Source: Sinohyriopsis cumingii (lineage: Eukaryota; Mollusca; Bivalvia; Unionida; Unionidae). Taken from it: 64,000 nucleotides of DNA. The notes beneath the pieces were generated by a model, which saw nothing but the letters and a program-made list of their open reading frames with translations, was not told where the DNA came from and did not search any database. The DNA lies in the NCBI GenBank assembly GCA_028554795.2, contig CM068839.1:90802182-90866181 (forward strand). Direction: 5' to 3'. Numbering within the stretch: the first letter of the stretch is position 1; every line of letters starts with the position of its first letter. The position numbers and the translations under genes are program-made. This document shows, piece after piece, positions 46,993-54,642 of this stretch.

Positions 46993-48313
46993 TTTTCGAA
47001 CTCCTATTACCGTAAATGAAATCGCGTTGGCGAAGCTCAGTGTGTATCACAGCTGGCCCAATGTCAGAGTGGAATCATTTTCCGGTCAACAGCCGAATAA
47101 TTCGTTTGTGTTCTCGTGGAAAAGCAAAGTCGACTCTGACAAATTCGACTGGGATACAATTGCGCTACCCACTGGAAGTTATCAGATCGAAGAAATCAAC
47201 GCGGAGATACAACGCCAAATAAAACGAATCACCGGCAAGGAAGCCAAAATATCTGTGACCGCGCACGAACCAACGCTGTCTGCGGTCATTGAAATCTCAA
47301 CACCGGGATACGCCGTGGATATTTATAGCAGCTCAATCCGAACAGTATTAGGATGGCCACGAGAACGACCCGAGGTTGAACCGGGTCCACCGCCACCATC
47401 GAAGTCGGATTTCGAGACCACGAAGGAAGAACTACACGACCTCGTGTACGGTGAGCATTTATTATTTCCAGATCAATTACGATCAGACCAAGCCCGGTTT
47501 TCAACATCAGATAGACTCCCCTTGGATATAATAGGGGTAGGTTTCGAAGACGGGAGATTCCGGAATTACCAGCCAGAAGACATAGAAGCTCATTTTTTTA
47601 ATCCGATCAAACAAGCACATAAACAACAGCTAGACCTGTTGGGGGGACATTTCCAAGATTATATCTCTGATATAACAAAACCACGCACGAACATTATCAC
47701 CACCATAGAAAAACTAAACAAACTCGCATCCACGATGGAATTTATAAATCAAAAAGTAATTCAACATCTACTGGATCTCAAAGGCGATTATGGAACCCAA
47801 AAAAGATCGAATTTTGCAGCCCGATTTGGTATTCCCGTGAAGGATATTTCAGATTTTAAACTTCCTGGATATAACGTACACACACTGAGAAAATCAGTCT
47901 CTGATCTTATCGCGGAATCTTTCGAAGATATTCTTACCGCGTACACGAAAATAAAACCACAACCTGTTATTTTAAGACACGATAACAGTACAGCATCCGA
48001 TGGCAGACACATCTCACCCGGGATCGTAAATATCACAGATGTTATTGCGGTCAATCTTGTATGTGACGTCATCGACGGTAGCTACAGCGCTAGCGCTGAC
48101 ACAACGACGGCCCAACAGGGGTTTATCCTGTATACGTTCACACCAAAAGACCCCCCTGGTTTTCTGATTGTGCAAGAACCAATCAATGTGGTCTATCTGC
48201 GGTGTAATAATCCGTGGTTGTCAACGATAAATTTTAAACTCACCGACCAACGGGGGGGGTTGTTGGACCTGCGTGGCGAGACTGTCTCCGTGAACTTACT
48301 GGTGAAGTCCTGA
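46880..48313 (+). CDS. Penton-like minor capsid protein
   Basis: The 477-residue product starts with a beta-rich domain containing SINFRTPITVNEIALAKLSV and the segment LPTGSYQIEEINAEIQRQI (residues about 94-112), followed by VLGWPRE near 157. Its C-terminal part has CDVIDGSYSAS, LYTFTPKDPPGFLIVQEP and finally TDQRGGLLDLRGETVSVNLL. This (L/V)-x-DxxGxLxDxRGExxxxxL ending is the signature I associate with Polinton/adintovirus minor capsid (penton) proteins. A long helical insert lies between (about 170-350). It would occupy the vertices next to the fibre encoded at 45093. The start ATG follows AAATAAATA and lies inside the upstream gene. The stop TGA begins a hairpin (48312-48328) that may act in 3'-end formation. 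Confidence 0.85.
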   Translation: MSLMATPQELLQQIVTNTTPVKTTMISVSSTKPEFSINFRTPITVNEIALAKLSVYHSWPNVRVESFSGQQPNNSFVFSWKSKVDSDKFDWDTIALPTGSYQIEEINAEIQRQIKRITGKEAKISVTAHEPTLSAVIEISTPGYAVDIYSSSIRTVLGWPRERPEVEPGPPPPSKSDFETTKEELHDLVYGEHLLFPDQLRSDQARFSTSDRLPLDIIGVGFEDGRFRNYQPEDIEAHFFNPIKQAHKQQLDLLGGHFQDYISDITKPRTNIITTIEKLNKLASTMEFINQKVIQHLLDLKGDYGTQKRSNFAARFGIPVKDISDFKLPGYNVHTLRKSVSDLIAESFEDILTAYTKIKPQPVILRHDNSTASDGRHISPGIVNITDVIAVNLVCDVIDGSYSASADTTTAQQGFILYTFTPKDPPGFLIVQEPINVVYLRCNNPWLSTINFKLTDQRGGLLDLRGETVSVNLLVKS

Positions 48314-48335
48314 AACTCTTCGAGTTTCCACGCTC
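48312..48335 (+). terminator. Hairpin GAAACTC-TTC-GAGTTTC after the penton gene
   Basis: A perfect 7-bp stem with a 3-base loop begins at the stop codon of the penton gene and is followed by CACGCTC. The same unit recurs at 48655-48678 and, inverted, at 49244-49267. The position at gene ends suggests transcript termination or 3' processing; function is inferred. Confidence 0.45.
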
Positions 48336-48364
48336 ACGCATTTAAAAAAAAACAGTTGTATATA

Positions 48365-48640
48365 ATGTGTGAATACATTCACGCACGAGTTCATATTCAT
48401 GATAAGCAAATTCTTCACGAGGCAATAAAAACCGCATTTGGAAACTCACACGAACAGTATTTCCCCGTTAAAATAATCGTTGACGTGTACGGCGACGAAG
48501 ACTTCTTGTTAACGTCGTCACAATTAACACAGCTACAGCAAAATCATATGATCACAGCTTGGTGTCAACGAGAACAGATTATGAACTATTCTCATTGTTG
48601 TATTGATGTTGAAACGCTTAAGCAAATCCTGGAAGTCTAA
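48365..48640 (+). CDS. Small protein of unknown function
   Basis: A 91-residue frame whose likely ATG at 48365 directly follows TTGTATATA, the same AT-only context as the other genes of the element. A TTG nine bases earlier is not needed as a start. The sequence mixes charged and hydrophobic residues, with ILHEAIKTAFG and VKIIVDVYGDED, and has no recognised motif. It is flanked by hairpins at 48312-48328 upstream and at 48632-48669 downstream. The first of the downstream pair overlaps its stop codon. It may be an accessory gene cassette. Coding status rests on context and composition. Confidence 0.55.
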   Translation: MCEYIHARVHIHDKQILHEAIKTAFGNSHEQYFPVKIIVDVYGDEDFLLTSSQLTQLQQNHMITAWCQREQIMNYSHCCIDVETLKQILEV

Positions 48641-48678
48641 GGACTTCTCATGTAAAACTCGAAGAGTTTCCACGCTCG
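48632..48678 (+). terminator. Double hairpin after the small 91-residue gene
   Basis: GAAGTC-TAAG-GACTTC (48632-48647) overlaps the stop codon, and AAACTC-GAA-GAGTTT (48655-48669) follows, then CCACGCTC. An inverted equivalent of the pair stands at 49244-49288, on the other side of the next gene. Confidence 0.45.
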
Positions 48679-48794
48679 GGCAAAAAAAATAATACACTTT
48701 TTTTTACCGTGGAAATGTGCTTTACACTTAAGCGGGGGGGCTAGCGTTTCTCAGGTTCTACTTTCACTTTGTGCTGTGAGTCACACGCGGCGGT

Positions 48795-49211
48795 TTATAC
48801 TTCCTTGTCGGCCTCGTAGTCACAAATACTAGTATTTTCGTCAGAAATGCAAGGCATTTCCGTGTCTAGATTCTTTATATAACCTTTTAACCGTCTCACC
48901 CTGGTGCTAATTAATTTTCGAGTCTCATACTCGCTTGACAATACAAGACGAATCTTCTCAACTGCACGGCACAGTGGAATAAATTCAGATACCTGATTTT
49001 CAGTTATCCCGGCAAGTGATCTGTAAATGCGATCTTGCAAACCCTTAATGAACCTATAACACGCGGGGAGATTGTTCTTCCCCGATTGTGATAGCTCATT
49101 CAAGGATTCAAAATCTGACATAATTGTTTCAGTGTCTAGTAAAATATTAAAACCTCGCTGTTGTAATTCTTTAATTTCAACAAGTATGGTATTTATATTT
49201 TCGTGATTCAT
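48795..49211 (-). CDS. Helical protein of unknown function
   Basis: I take the ATG at 49211, giving 138 residues, because it is preceded by ATATATAATAAT, the typical context of this element; the longer frame would start inside a hairpin. The product is mostly helical and charged: NTILVEIKELQQRGFNILLD, LQDRIYRSLAGITENQVSEF, and RKLISTRVRRLKGYIKNLD near the C-terminus. No motif was recognised. The gene is flanked on both sides by the same pair of hairpins in inverted orientation (48632-48678 and 49244-49288). An internal palindrome GAAATGC-AAG-GCATTTC (48844-48860) lies within the coding sequence. Confidence 0.6.
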   Translation of the reverse strand: MNHENINTILVEIKELQQRGFNILLDTETIMSDFESLNELSQSGKNNLPACYRFIKGLQDRIYRSLAGITENQVSEFIPLCRAVEKIRLVLSSEYETRKLISTRVRRLKGYIKNLDTEMPCISDENTSICDYEADKEV

Positions 49212-49243
49212 ATTATTATATATTTTTATATTTTTAAATGCAT

Positions 49244-49300
49244 GAGCGTGGAAACTCGAAGAGTTTCTCTGGAAGTCCAAGGGACTTCTCATGCTAGCAT
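49244..49300 (-). repeat. Inverted copy of the double hairpin, plus ATGCTAGCAT
   Basis: GAAACTC-GAA-GAGTTTC (49251-49267), GAAGTCC-AAG-GGACTTC (49272-49288) and ATGCTAGCAT (49291-49300) stand in a row. Read on the minus strand, the first two and the adjoining CACGCTC reproduce the unit at 48632-48678. Confidence 0.8.
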
Positions 49301-50186
49301 CACCAAAAACAAAAATAAACAGATAGATGATGAGCGGTTATCACTTACTGGGTACTCTTCACCGGCCTACGGTTCTTTCATGAGTCCTTTGTTAGGATTT
49401 TTTTTTCTTGGTCTTATATTAGACCTTCGTGTTGTGATTTTTCCCTTAGGCACCTCATGTTACCGTTTATTTTTGGCCAACACTCTTTCTGAATGTTTCT
49501 ATTGGTGGGCACCCAGGTGACGTAGAGCTTTATGCATCCATCTATCTGTTTATTTTTGGGGGTCACTCACCCCATGAGGAACTTCTAGATCGTCAAATAA
49601 CGGTCTAGAAGCTCGGGAGGGACGATACAACACAGAACAACCTTTAACCTCTGATTCGAGTGTCATAGCAGGCAAAGGCACAATGAACATGTAATCTTAT
49701 CCTAACTTATCCTAAGACCTTATCCTATGACGACACAAACATGCAGGTGGGTCATTTTCTACGATCAGCAGCAGAGCAAAACCATCCATTGAATCGACCA
49801 TTGGATGGTGCACAAAAGACACCCGCCATTGGCGGATTTAATTTATGGTTTTGCTTGCGCGTGCTGACTTTCGATCGACCCAAAGGTCTTAGGGAGCGAT
49901 TTCGTATATAACCCAACTGTTACTTGCGAGTTGGAAATTCGCTCTAGCAGTGGGCGGGACTTGTTTAAAATATTTTAATTGCATGTTTTCTTGAGCGCGG
50001 TCATATAACAAGCACAGAAGAGCAAAACAGTCGGATATATTCAGTAAAACGAGGATATTGTTTGTAAAAAAATATATATTCTACGGTAAATAAATGATTA
50101 CATGTTATGAACTCGATAAAATATTTTATCAGGTTTGACTCTGTCAGGGGAAGTAAATCCTCTGACGACGACAACTCTGCAAAGCG
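49301..50186. other. Central non-coding region with repeats; candidate origin or control region
   Basis: This is the only long gap in the element, about 890 bp. The frames in it are poor. It holds an inverted pair CTTCTAGA/TCTAGAAG (49582-49589 and 49604-49611), three direct TTATCCTA repeats (49697, 49707, 49720), and an 11-bp inverted pair AGCAAAACCAT/ATGGTTTTGCT (49775-49785 and 49845-49855). The latter encloses CCATCCA/TGGATGG and the palindrome CCGCCATTGGCGG (49823-49835). AGCAGCAGAG, the outermost TIR decamer, recurs at 49767. Iterons plus nested inverted repeats next to replication genes suggest an origin or promoter region, but this is inference. Confidence 0.4.
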
Positions 50187-50759
50187 TTACACACTCGTGG
50201 AGGAGTTATCGTCGTTTGTGTCAACGATAAGAGGTACATAACTAAATGTGATCTTCTGTTTGAGCTTCTTTGAAAATGCTGTTTTGTGGATCCCATCTGC
50301 GACATGCTGTACAGCAGGTGGACAAATACCGAAATACCTACTGGCGGCGTTTATTGACTGGAATACAATTTCTTCACCTGCGTTTATAGATTTAATAGCT
50401 CTTCTTGCAACTGTTTTACAACGCCCTGTGTTACCCAGTAGGCAGTTCTTGCTCTGAGTGACCACGCGAAGATTGTTTATAGAGTTATCAAGTATGTTAC
50501 CGTTAATGTGATCAATGACAAAACCCTTAGGGATCACTCCGTTAAAAACCTCATAGACGAAACGATGACATAAATACCTCTTTGAGCACGTGGCAGTAAA
50601 TCTTAAATAACCAGCATTATCAACTGTACCAACTGGTCGTCTTCGCGTGCAGTGTCGCACCGTGCCATCTCGGTTTGCCTCATAATTTGGAATAGTTGGA
50701 TGTGCAACAAATTCTTGTTCGGGAACAAATTCTTGTTCGGGGACGAATTCTTGATTCAT
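50187..50759 (-). CDS. HNH homing-type endonuclease (NUMOD4-HNH-like)
   Basis: The 190-residue product begins with a short tandem repeat, EFVPEQ about 2.5 times, and then reads IPNYEANRDGTVRHC (NUMOD4-like). Next comes GYLRFTA...LCHRFVYEVFNG, then IPKGFVIDHINGNILDNSI with the DH of the HNH motif, and NNLRVVTQSKN. These are the H-x-L-V...DHIDGN...NLR(x)(V/C) series of phage and giant-virus homing endonucleases. A C-terminal FQSINAASRYFGICPPAVQH resembles the NUMOD1 DNA-binding helix. No intron or intein was seen in the element, so it is a free-standing endonuclease gene. It is a possible selfish passenger or a domesticated function. The neighbouring polymerase fusion also ends in an HNH domain, of a different type. 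Confidence 0.88.
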   Translation of the reverse strand: MNQEFVPEQEFVPEQEFVAHPTIPNYEANRDGTVRHCTRRRPVGTVDNAGYLRFTATCSKRYLCHRFVYEVFNGVIPKGFVIDHINGNILDNSINNLRVVTQSKNCLLGNTGRCKTVARRAIKSINAGEEIVFQSINAASRYFGICPPAVQHVADGIHKTAFSKKLKQKITFSYVPLIVDTNDDNSSTSV

Positions 50760-50787
50760 TATACTATAAGCAAATCATTTGTCTAAT

Positions 50788-51069
50788 TCATAATTTGTCT
50801 GAAAACTTATTTATGTAATCACGCTCCGAGAACGTGTTCGAGTCTGGATTTTTTTTATCATAATACCGTTTTAGTTCTCGATAGCGTTTCCCCCCACACG
50901 CTGAACATAATTGCGTTTTTCCTCGTACTCCAATGCCGCATCTGATACACGGTATCGGTCCTAGACTCCCACCGCGGACCTGTTGAGCATGTTGTCCACA
51001 GTATTCGTGTCTGCATGGTTTGCTACACGGCGCTGATGAATTTAGTTTAATCCACTTGCATTGGTGCAT
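50788..51069 (-). CDS. Small zinc-ribbon protein
   Basis: The 93-residue product has an N-terminal cluster, C15-x3-C19-x-H21-x2-C24-x2-H27, then a zinc ribbon C41-x2-C44...C55-x2-C58 (PCIRCGIGVRGKTQLCSACG), and a basic helix RYRELKRYYDKK. Cys-rich proteins of this kind occur in large DNA viruses as putative transcription or DNA-binding factors; no specific family was identified. It is divergently oriented to the polymerase fusion, separated by only 42 bp of AT-rich DNA that must hold both promoters. The ATG is preceded by AAATATATTAT. Confidence 0.7.
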   Translation of the reverse strand: MHQCKWIKLNSSAPCSKPCRHEYCGQHAQQVRGGSLGPIPCIRCGIGVRGKTQLCSACGGKRYRELKRYYDKKNPDSNTFSERDYINKFSDKL

Positions 51070-51111
51070 ATAATATATTTGTCTATTTAAATACTTGTCT
51101 TAATTATAATA
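51070..51111. promoter_or_regulatory. Divergent AT-rich promoter region
   Basis: Forty-two bases separate the zinc-ribbon gene (leftward) from the polymerase-helicase gene (rightward). They are almost pure A/T, with ATAATATATTT on one side and AATTATAATA directly before the rightward ATG. Confidence 0.45.
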
Positions 51112-54100
51112 ATGAGTTTTGAAAGACTATCCAGAATAAAACCTGGAAATCTCCAATTTCCCCGAGGTCGATTCGATCTTGACCGGTTAACTTTTGATCG
51201 ACGACGACGAGAACTCACACTCGTAATTGGTGTTATCAAGAACGCCAAAGAAGAGTTTCGTCGTGATGGTGCCGCACATGTGTGGTCTTCGTATAAAATC
51301 ATTTCTGAAAATGCCATCATTGATGGTACCATCAACGATACAATCGCGTCGAACATAATTGGGTATCTCGATGATAAAAAATATTTCATTCAGATAAAAT
51401 TTATCGTTGGCGTCGACGACACGGAAACAGGTGAAACAACGTGGATTATCAGAGACAAACTAGACCCTATTCTTGATGCCCGGCGGGGGAAAACCGTCGT
51501 CGTAACCAAAGACTCAAACCCGGGAGTACTTGTTGGGATTGATATACCATATTATGCCAGAGCGTATCCTGTGACCGCAGTCATTTATGGAATTTATCCG
51601 ATGAAGAAACCACGCGTTGATAAACTCGCCCCGATGAAGATGTCAGAGTCATTGATAAAATCCACAGGGTTGAATTGTGTAGCCGAGCGAGTAATGGAAC
51701 ATTTTAAAAATGCAATGCGAGGAAACGGCCTAACACCGCTAAGACAGACTAAAATAGCAGCGTGGGCGGCAAAAGTAGTGGATGAAGGAGCGTCAATAAA
51801 TGATGTTGCCGAGCTCGAACGATTACTAAAATTTCCTATAACGGTTTCATCGTTGACCGGTGAGGTATTGTACAAGAGTAAATATGATTCCCGTGGAGCA
51901 CCAATAACTATTATCGATCATAACAGTCACGCCTGGACTGACTCGGTTAGGATATTTCCTCGAGATCGTGTTGTAAAGTATTATCCGGAATTGGAAAATG
52001 CTAGTGGTTCCACGAGCGGAAATGCCAGCATTTCTATGTTTGATTTTATTTATCAGATAAGTAAAACCGATCCAGTGTCGGTGTGGTTATTCCGAAGTGA
52101 CCTCGAGGGAGAGTTTGATCAGTTTGTGAAACCCAACGGGGAGGTATACAGAACGGCGGCATTACATCACGAAATGAAAAAACTCGCAGAAAAATATCAT
52201 GCGACGAACACTGATACGTTACTGACGCAGTGTTTTACTGTCCCGGGTGTTGTCACGCATATAGCCCGAGAACGAAATTCATGGAGACCAACCCCGAAGA
52301 GCTTTCTCGAGGATATTCAACAGAGCTGTATCGAATACGGGCACGGTGGTTTGTGGAATACCCAGTATGATCACCGCGATATGATATCCGTGGATATGAC
52401 GGCGTGTTATCCAGGAAGTTTTCTTGGGCGGGGAGAATGTAGTGAGTATTTTAAACGGTTTGGTCATATTACAAGCTCGATGACAAGAGTTGCCATAAAC
52501 GGACCATTGCCTGATTTTGACCTGACCGGGGTTGCTTGTGTGTCGTCGTTTAAACTCGCTACGGGTTTACATCCTGTGTGTTATGCTTGGTTTGGTAAAC
52601 ATTTCGTTGAGAAGCGATGGGCACCAATAGTGTTATTGCGATACATGCTTGACAGTCAAATACTGCTGTCGCTGACGGTCAGTGAAGCGATTATATGCTA
52701 CTGTCGTCAAACCGAAGTTTGGTTGCCAACTCCGCAAGTCATCGAAGAAACTAATAATTTCCAGGAGTATCCAGAATCTTTTATCGACACTATCATCGAA
52801 AGAACTCCTAAAATTTCCCAAACTGATGAAAGCGCCGCAAAAGATCTAGGACGAAGAATAATAGGAAAATTTACTCAAGGTGGAGCGTATGATCATAAAC
52901 TACATCATAGTCGATTAATCATGGACGAGGCCGAATTGGATCTTATTGTCGCTGATGCCGCCACGAATAATACGTTTTGTACCCGCGAAGATGTGTTTCT
53001 GTCAAACGGGGAAAAATTAGGAACTGTTTTTAGTTATATCGACGGAGAATCATCTCAGTACACACATTTGAGATCTTCGATGCTCGCTCATGTATCAATA
53101 AACCTATTGTCGATGATTAATAGGTTTCCCGTTGACGCAGTGAGAGTTGCAACGGATTCATTCTATATCGATAAAAAACACTTAGCGGCGTTGAATAAGG
53201 TTATACCGAATGATCCATCGTGGGGTTCATGGAGAATAAAAAATGAAATGTTGCATGGATATTGTGAATCAGCTGATGTTGAAATCGAGGATGAATATCG
53301 CGGCGCAGAAATATCTGGGAAATTTTCAATTTCTACGACAACTTCGCTGCCGCCGGTGCACGATCCTGTTGTGAGACATAGAACAGTTTATCTCAACGGG
53401 GCTGGTGGTTCCGGTAAGACAACTCGCGCGATAGAATTATTTAGAAACTCTGACATGATTGTGCTAACACCCACACATAGACTTGCCAGGGAGATGAGAC
53501 AACGGGATGTTAACGCGTGCACGTATCACAGTTTTTTCAAATACAGCGGCGGCACATGGACTCCTACGCGAATGGGAACGAAATATATCCCTGGAATAAT
53601 CATCTGGGATGAGATAGACACTGTCCCGTTGGATACATTAAAACAGTTTCTGGATTGGTTGCTAAAGAAAAATACCGCAGTTGTTATGTGCGGCGATCAT
53701 GGTCAACCACCGCCATTTACAGGTGAATCTCCACACACGTGGCTGAAAACTTTTGTAGATTATTATGAGGAAATAACTAACGATGTTAGAGCACTCGATG
53801 AAACGCTGAAAGAGTTTAAGGCGTTGATCAGGCTACAAACCAATAAAGTCCAGTGTGAGATAATGCGTGAAATAATTCCAGAGACTTCGCTGAGCGACTT
53901 TTGGGAAACGTGGAAACCAGGTGATTTAATTGTGGCAAGTAGAAAGATAGTCAGGGACACACTTCAGCAGCGGTTATTTCAGTTACATCAGAAGAAATTT
54001 CCCATGTTGCCAGTGCCGTTGTGTTATAGACCAGCTGATACGCGATTGCAGAATACCGACGTTGATATACCTGGGAGATCGGAAAAACAGAATTTAGTAT

Positions 54101-54642
54101 TAAATGATATTGTCACAGTTGATATTGATGCTGTTGAACAGGCACTGAAAATGAGCAAATCCCCGTGGACGCTAGGATACGCTATGACCATCCACAGTTC
54201 GCAGGGACTAACTATTTCAGATACAACAGTTTGGATTGTTGATGATCGCATCGAGTGGTCAAATTTAGTTTATTTAGCCGTGTCAAGAGTAAGAAGGATA
54301 GGTCAGTTACGAAGAATTGTATTAGATGATGTTATCAACGACAGCATCAACAGATCAATCGCTGATGATACAATAAGAAAGAAATTAGCCGGTTACAAAC
54401 AGAGCGACAAAAAAAATGGCAACGAGTTTGATCTCGACGAAACATTTATTATACAATTACAACAACAGCAGAATAATCACTGCGCGAGTTGTAATTGTTT
54501 ATTGCTGTGGCAGTATTCGAAAAATAATCCAAGGCAATTTACCGTAGATAGAATAGATAGTAATCGCGGTCATACGCGTGAAAATGTGATGTTGACCTGT
54601 CTTGAGTGTAATCGACGCAGAGGTGCTGCTGCAGTTATTTAA
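51112..54642 (+). CDS. Replication fusion protein: PolB-like palm, SF1 helicase, C-terminal HNH
   Basis: The 1176-residue frame has no stop. A roughly 400-residue N-terminal region is unrecognised. A family-B polymerase palm follows: motif A SVDMTACYPGSF with Asp428 and Tyr433, a motif-B-like IIGKFTQGGAY (about 583-593), and motif C VRVATDSFY with Thr681-Asp682-Ser683. No convincing 3'-5' exonuclease or terminal-protein-primed insertions were seen. A superfamily 1 helicase follows: Walker A GAGGSGKTT (763-771), Walker B IIWDE (Asp833-Glu834), motif III CGDHGQ (Gln865), motif V TIHSSQG (1026-1032) and motif VI LAVSR (to 1059). The last 60 residues form an HNH/zinc domain: C1124-x2-C1127, DRID, H1154, N1158, C1163-x2-C1166. 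I recall anonymous PolB-palm proteins with the KFTQG motif from cnidarian and fungal genomes, but not as a Polinton hallmark. It presumably combines unwinding and synthesis. Confidence 0.88.
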   Translation: MSFERLSRIKPGNLQFPRGRFDLDRLTFDRRRRELTLVIGVIKNAKEEFRRDGAAHVWSSYKIISENAIIDGTINDTIASNIIGYLDDKKYFIQIKFIVGVDDTETGETTWIIRDKLDPILDARRGKTVVVTKDSNPGVLVGIDIPYYARAYPVTAVIYGIYPMKKPRVDKLAPMKMSESLIKSTGLNCVAERVMEHFKNAMRGNGLTPLRQTKIAAWAAKVVDEGASINDVAELERLLKFPITVSSLTGEVLYKSKYDSRGAPITIIDHNSHAWTDSVRIFPRDRVVKYYPELENASGSTSGNASISMFDFIYQISKTDPVSVWLFRSDLEGEFDQFVKPNGEVYRTAALHHEMKKLAEKYHATNTDTLLTQCFTVPGVVTHIARERNSWRPTPKSFLEDIQQSCIEYGHGGLWNTQYDHRDMISVDMTACYPGSFLGRGECSEYFKRFGHITSSMTRVAINGPLPDFDLTGVACVSSFKLATGLHPVCYAWFGKHFVEKRWAPIVLLRYMLDSQILLSLTVSEAIICYCRQTEVWLPTPQVIEETNNFQEYPESFIDTIIERTPKISQTDESAAKDLGRRIIGKFTQGGAYDHKLHHSRLIMDEAELDLIVADAATNNTFCTREDVFLSNGEKLGTVFSYIDGESSQYTHLRSSMLAHVSINLLSMINRFPVDAVRVATDSFYIDKKHLAALNKVIPNDPSWGSWRIKNEMLHGYCESADVEIEDEYRGAEISGKFSISTTTSLPPVHDPVVRHRTVYLNGAGGSGKTTRAIELFRNSDMIVLTPTHRLAREMRQRDVNACTYHSFFKYSGGTWTPTRMGTKYIPGIIIWDEIDTVPLDTLKQFLDWLLKKNTAVVMCGDHGQPPPFTGESPHTWLKTFVDYYEEITNDVRALDETLKEFKALIRLQTNKVQCEIMREIIPETSLSDFWETWKPGDLIVASRKIVRDTLQQRLFQLHQKKFPMLPVPLCYRPADTRLQNTDVDIPGRSEKQNLVLNDIVTVDIDAVEQALKMSKSPWTLGYAMTIHSSQGLTISDTTVWIVDDRIEWSNLVYLAVSRVRRIGQLRRIVLDDVINDSINRSIADDTIRKKLAGYKQSDKKNGNEFDLDETFIIQLQQQQNNHCASCNCLLLWQYSKNNPRQFTVDRIDSNRGHTRENVMLTCLECNRRRGAAAVI
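52019..52034 (+). repeat. Palindrome GAAATGC-CA-GCATTTC inside the polymerase gene
   Basis: A perfect 7-bp stem with a 2-base spacer lies within the coding sequence near residue 305. It belongs to the same recurrent palindrome family as copies in the TIRs, at 45059 and at 48844. Confidence 0.85.

Noticed and set aside
49203-49520. 105-codon plus-strand frame in the central gap of the viral element
   Set aside because: It begins inside the divergent gene and a hairpin, has no AT-type start context, and its composition (runs of F, L and S) looks like translated non-coding DNA.
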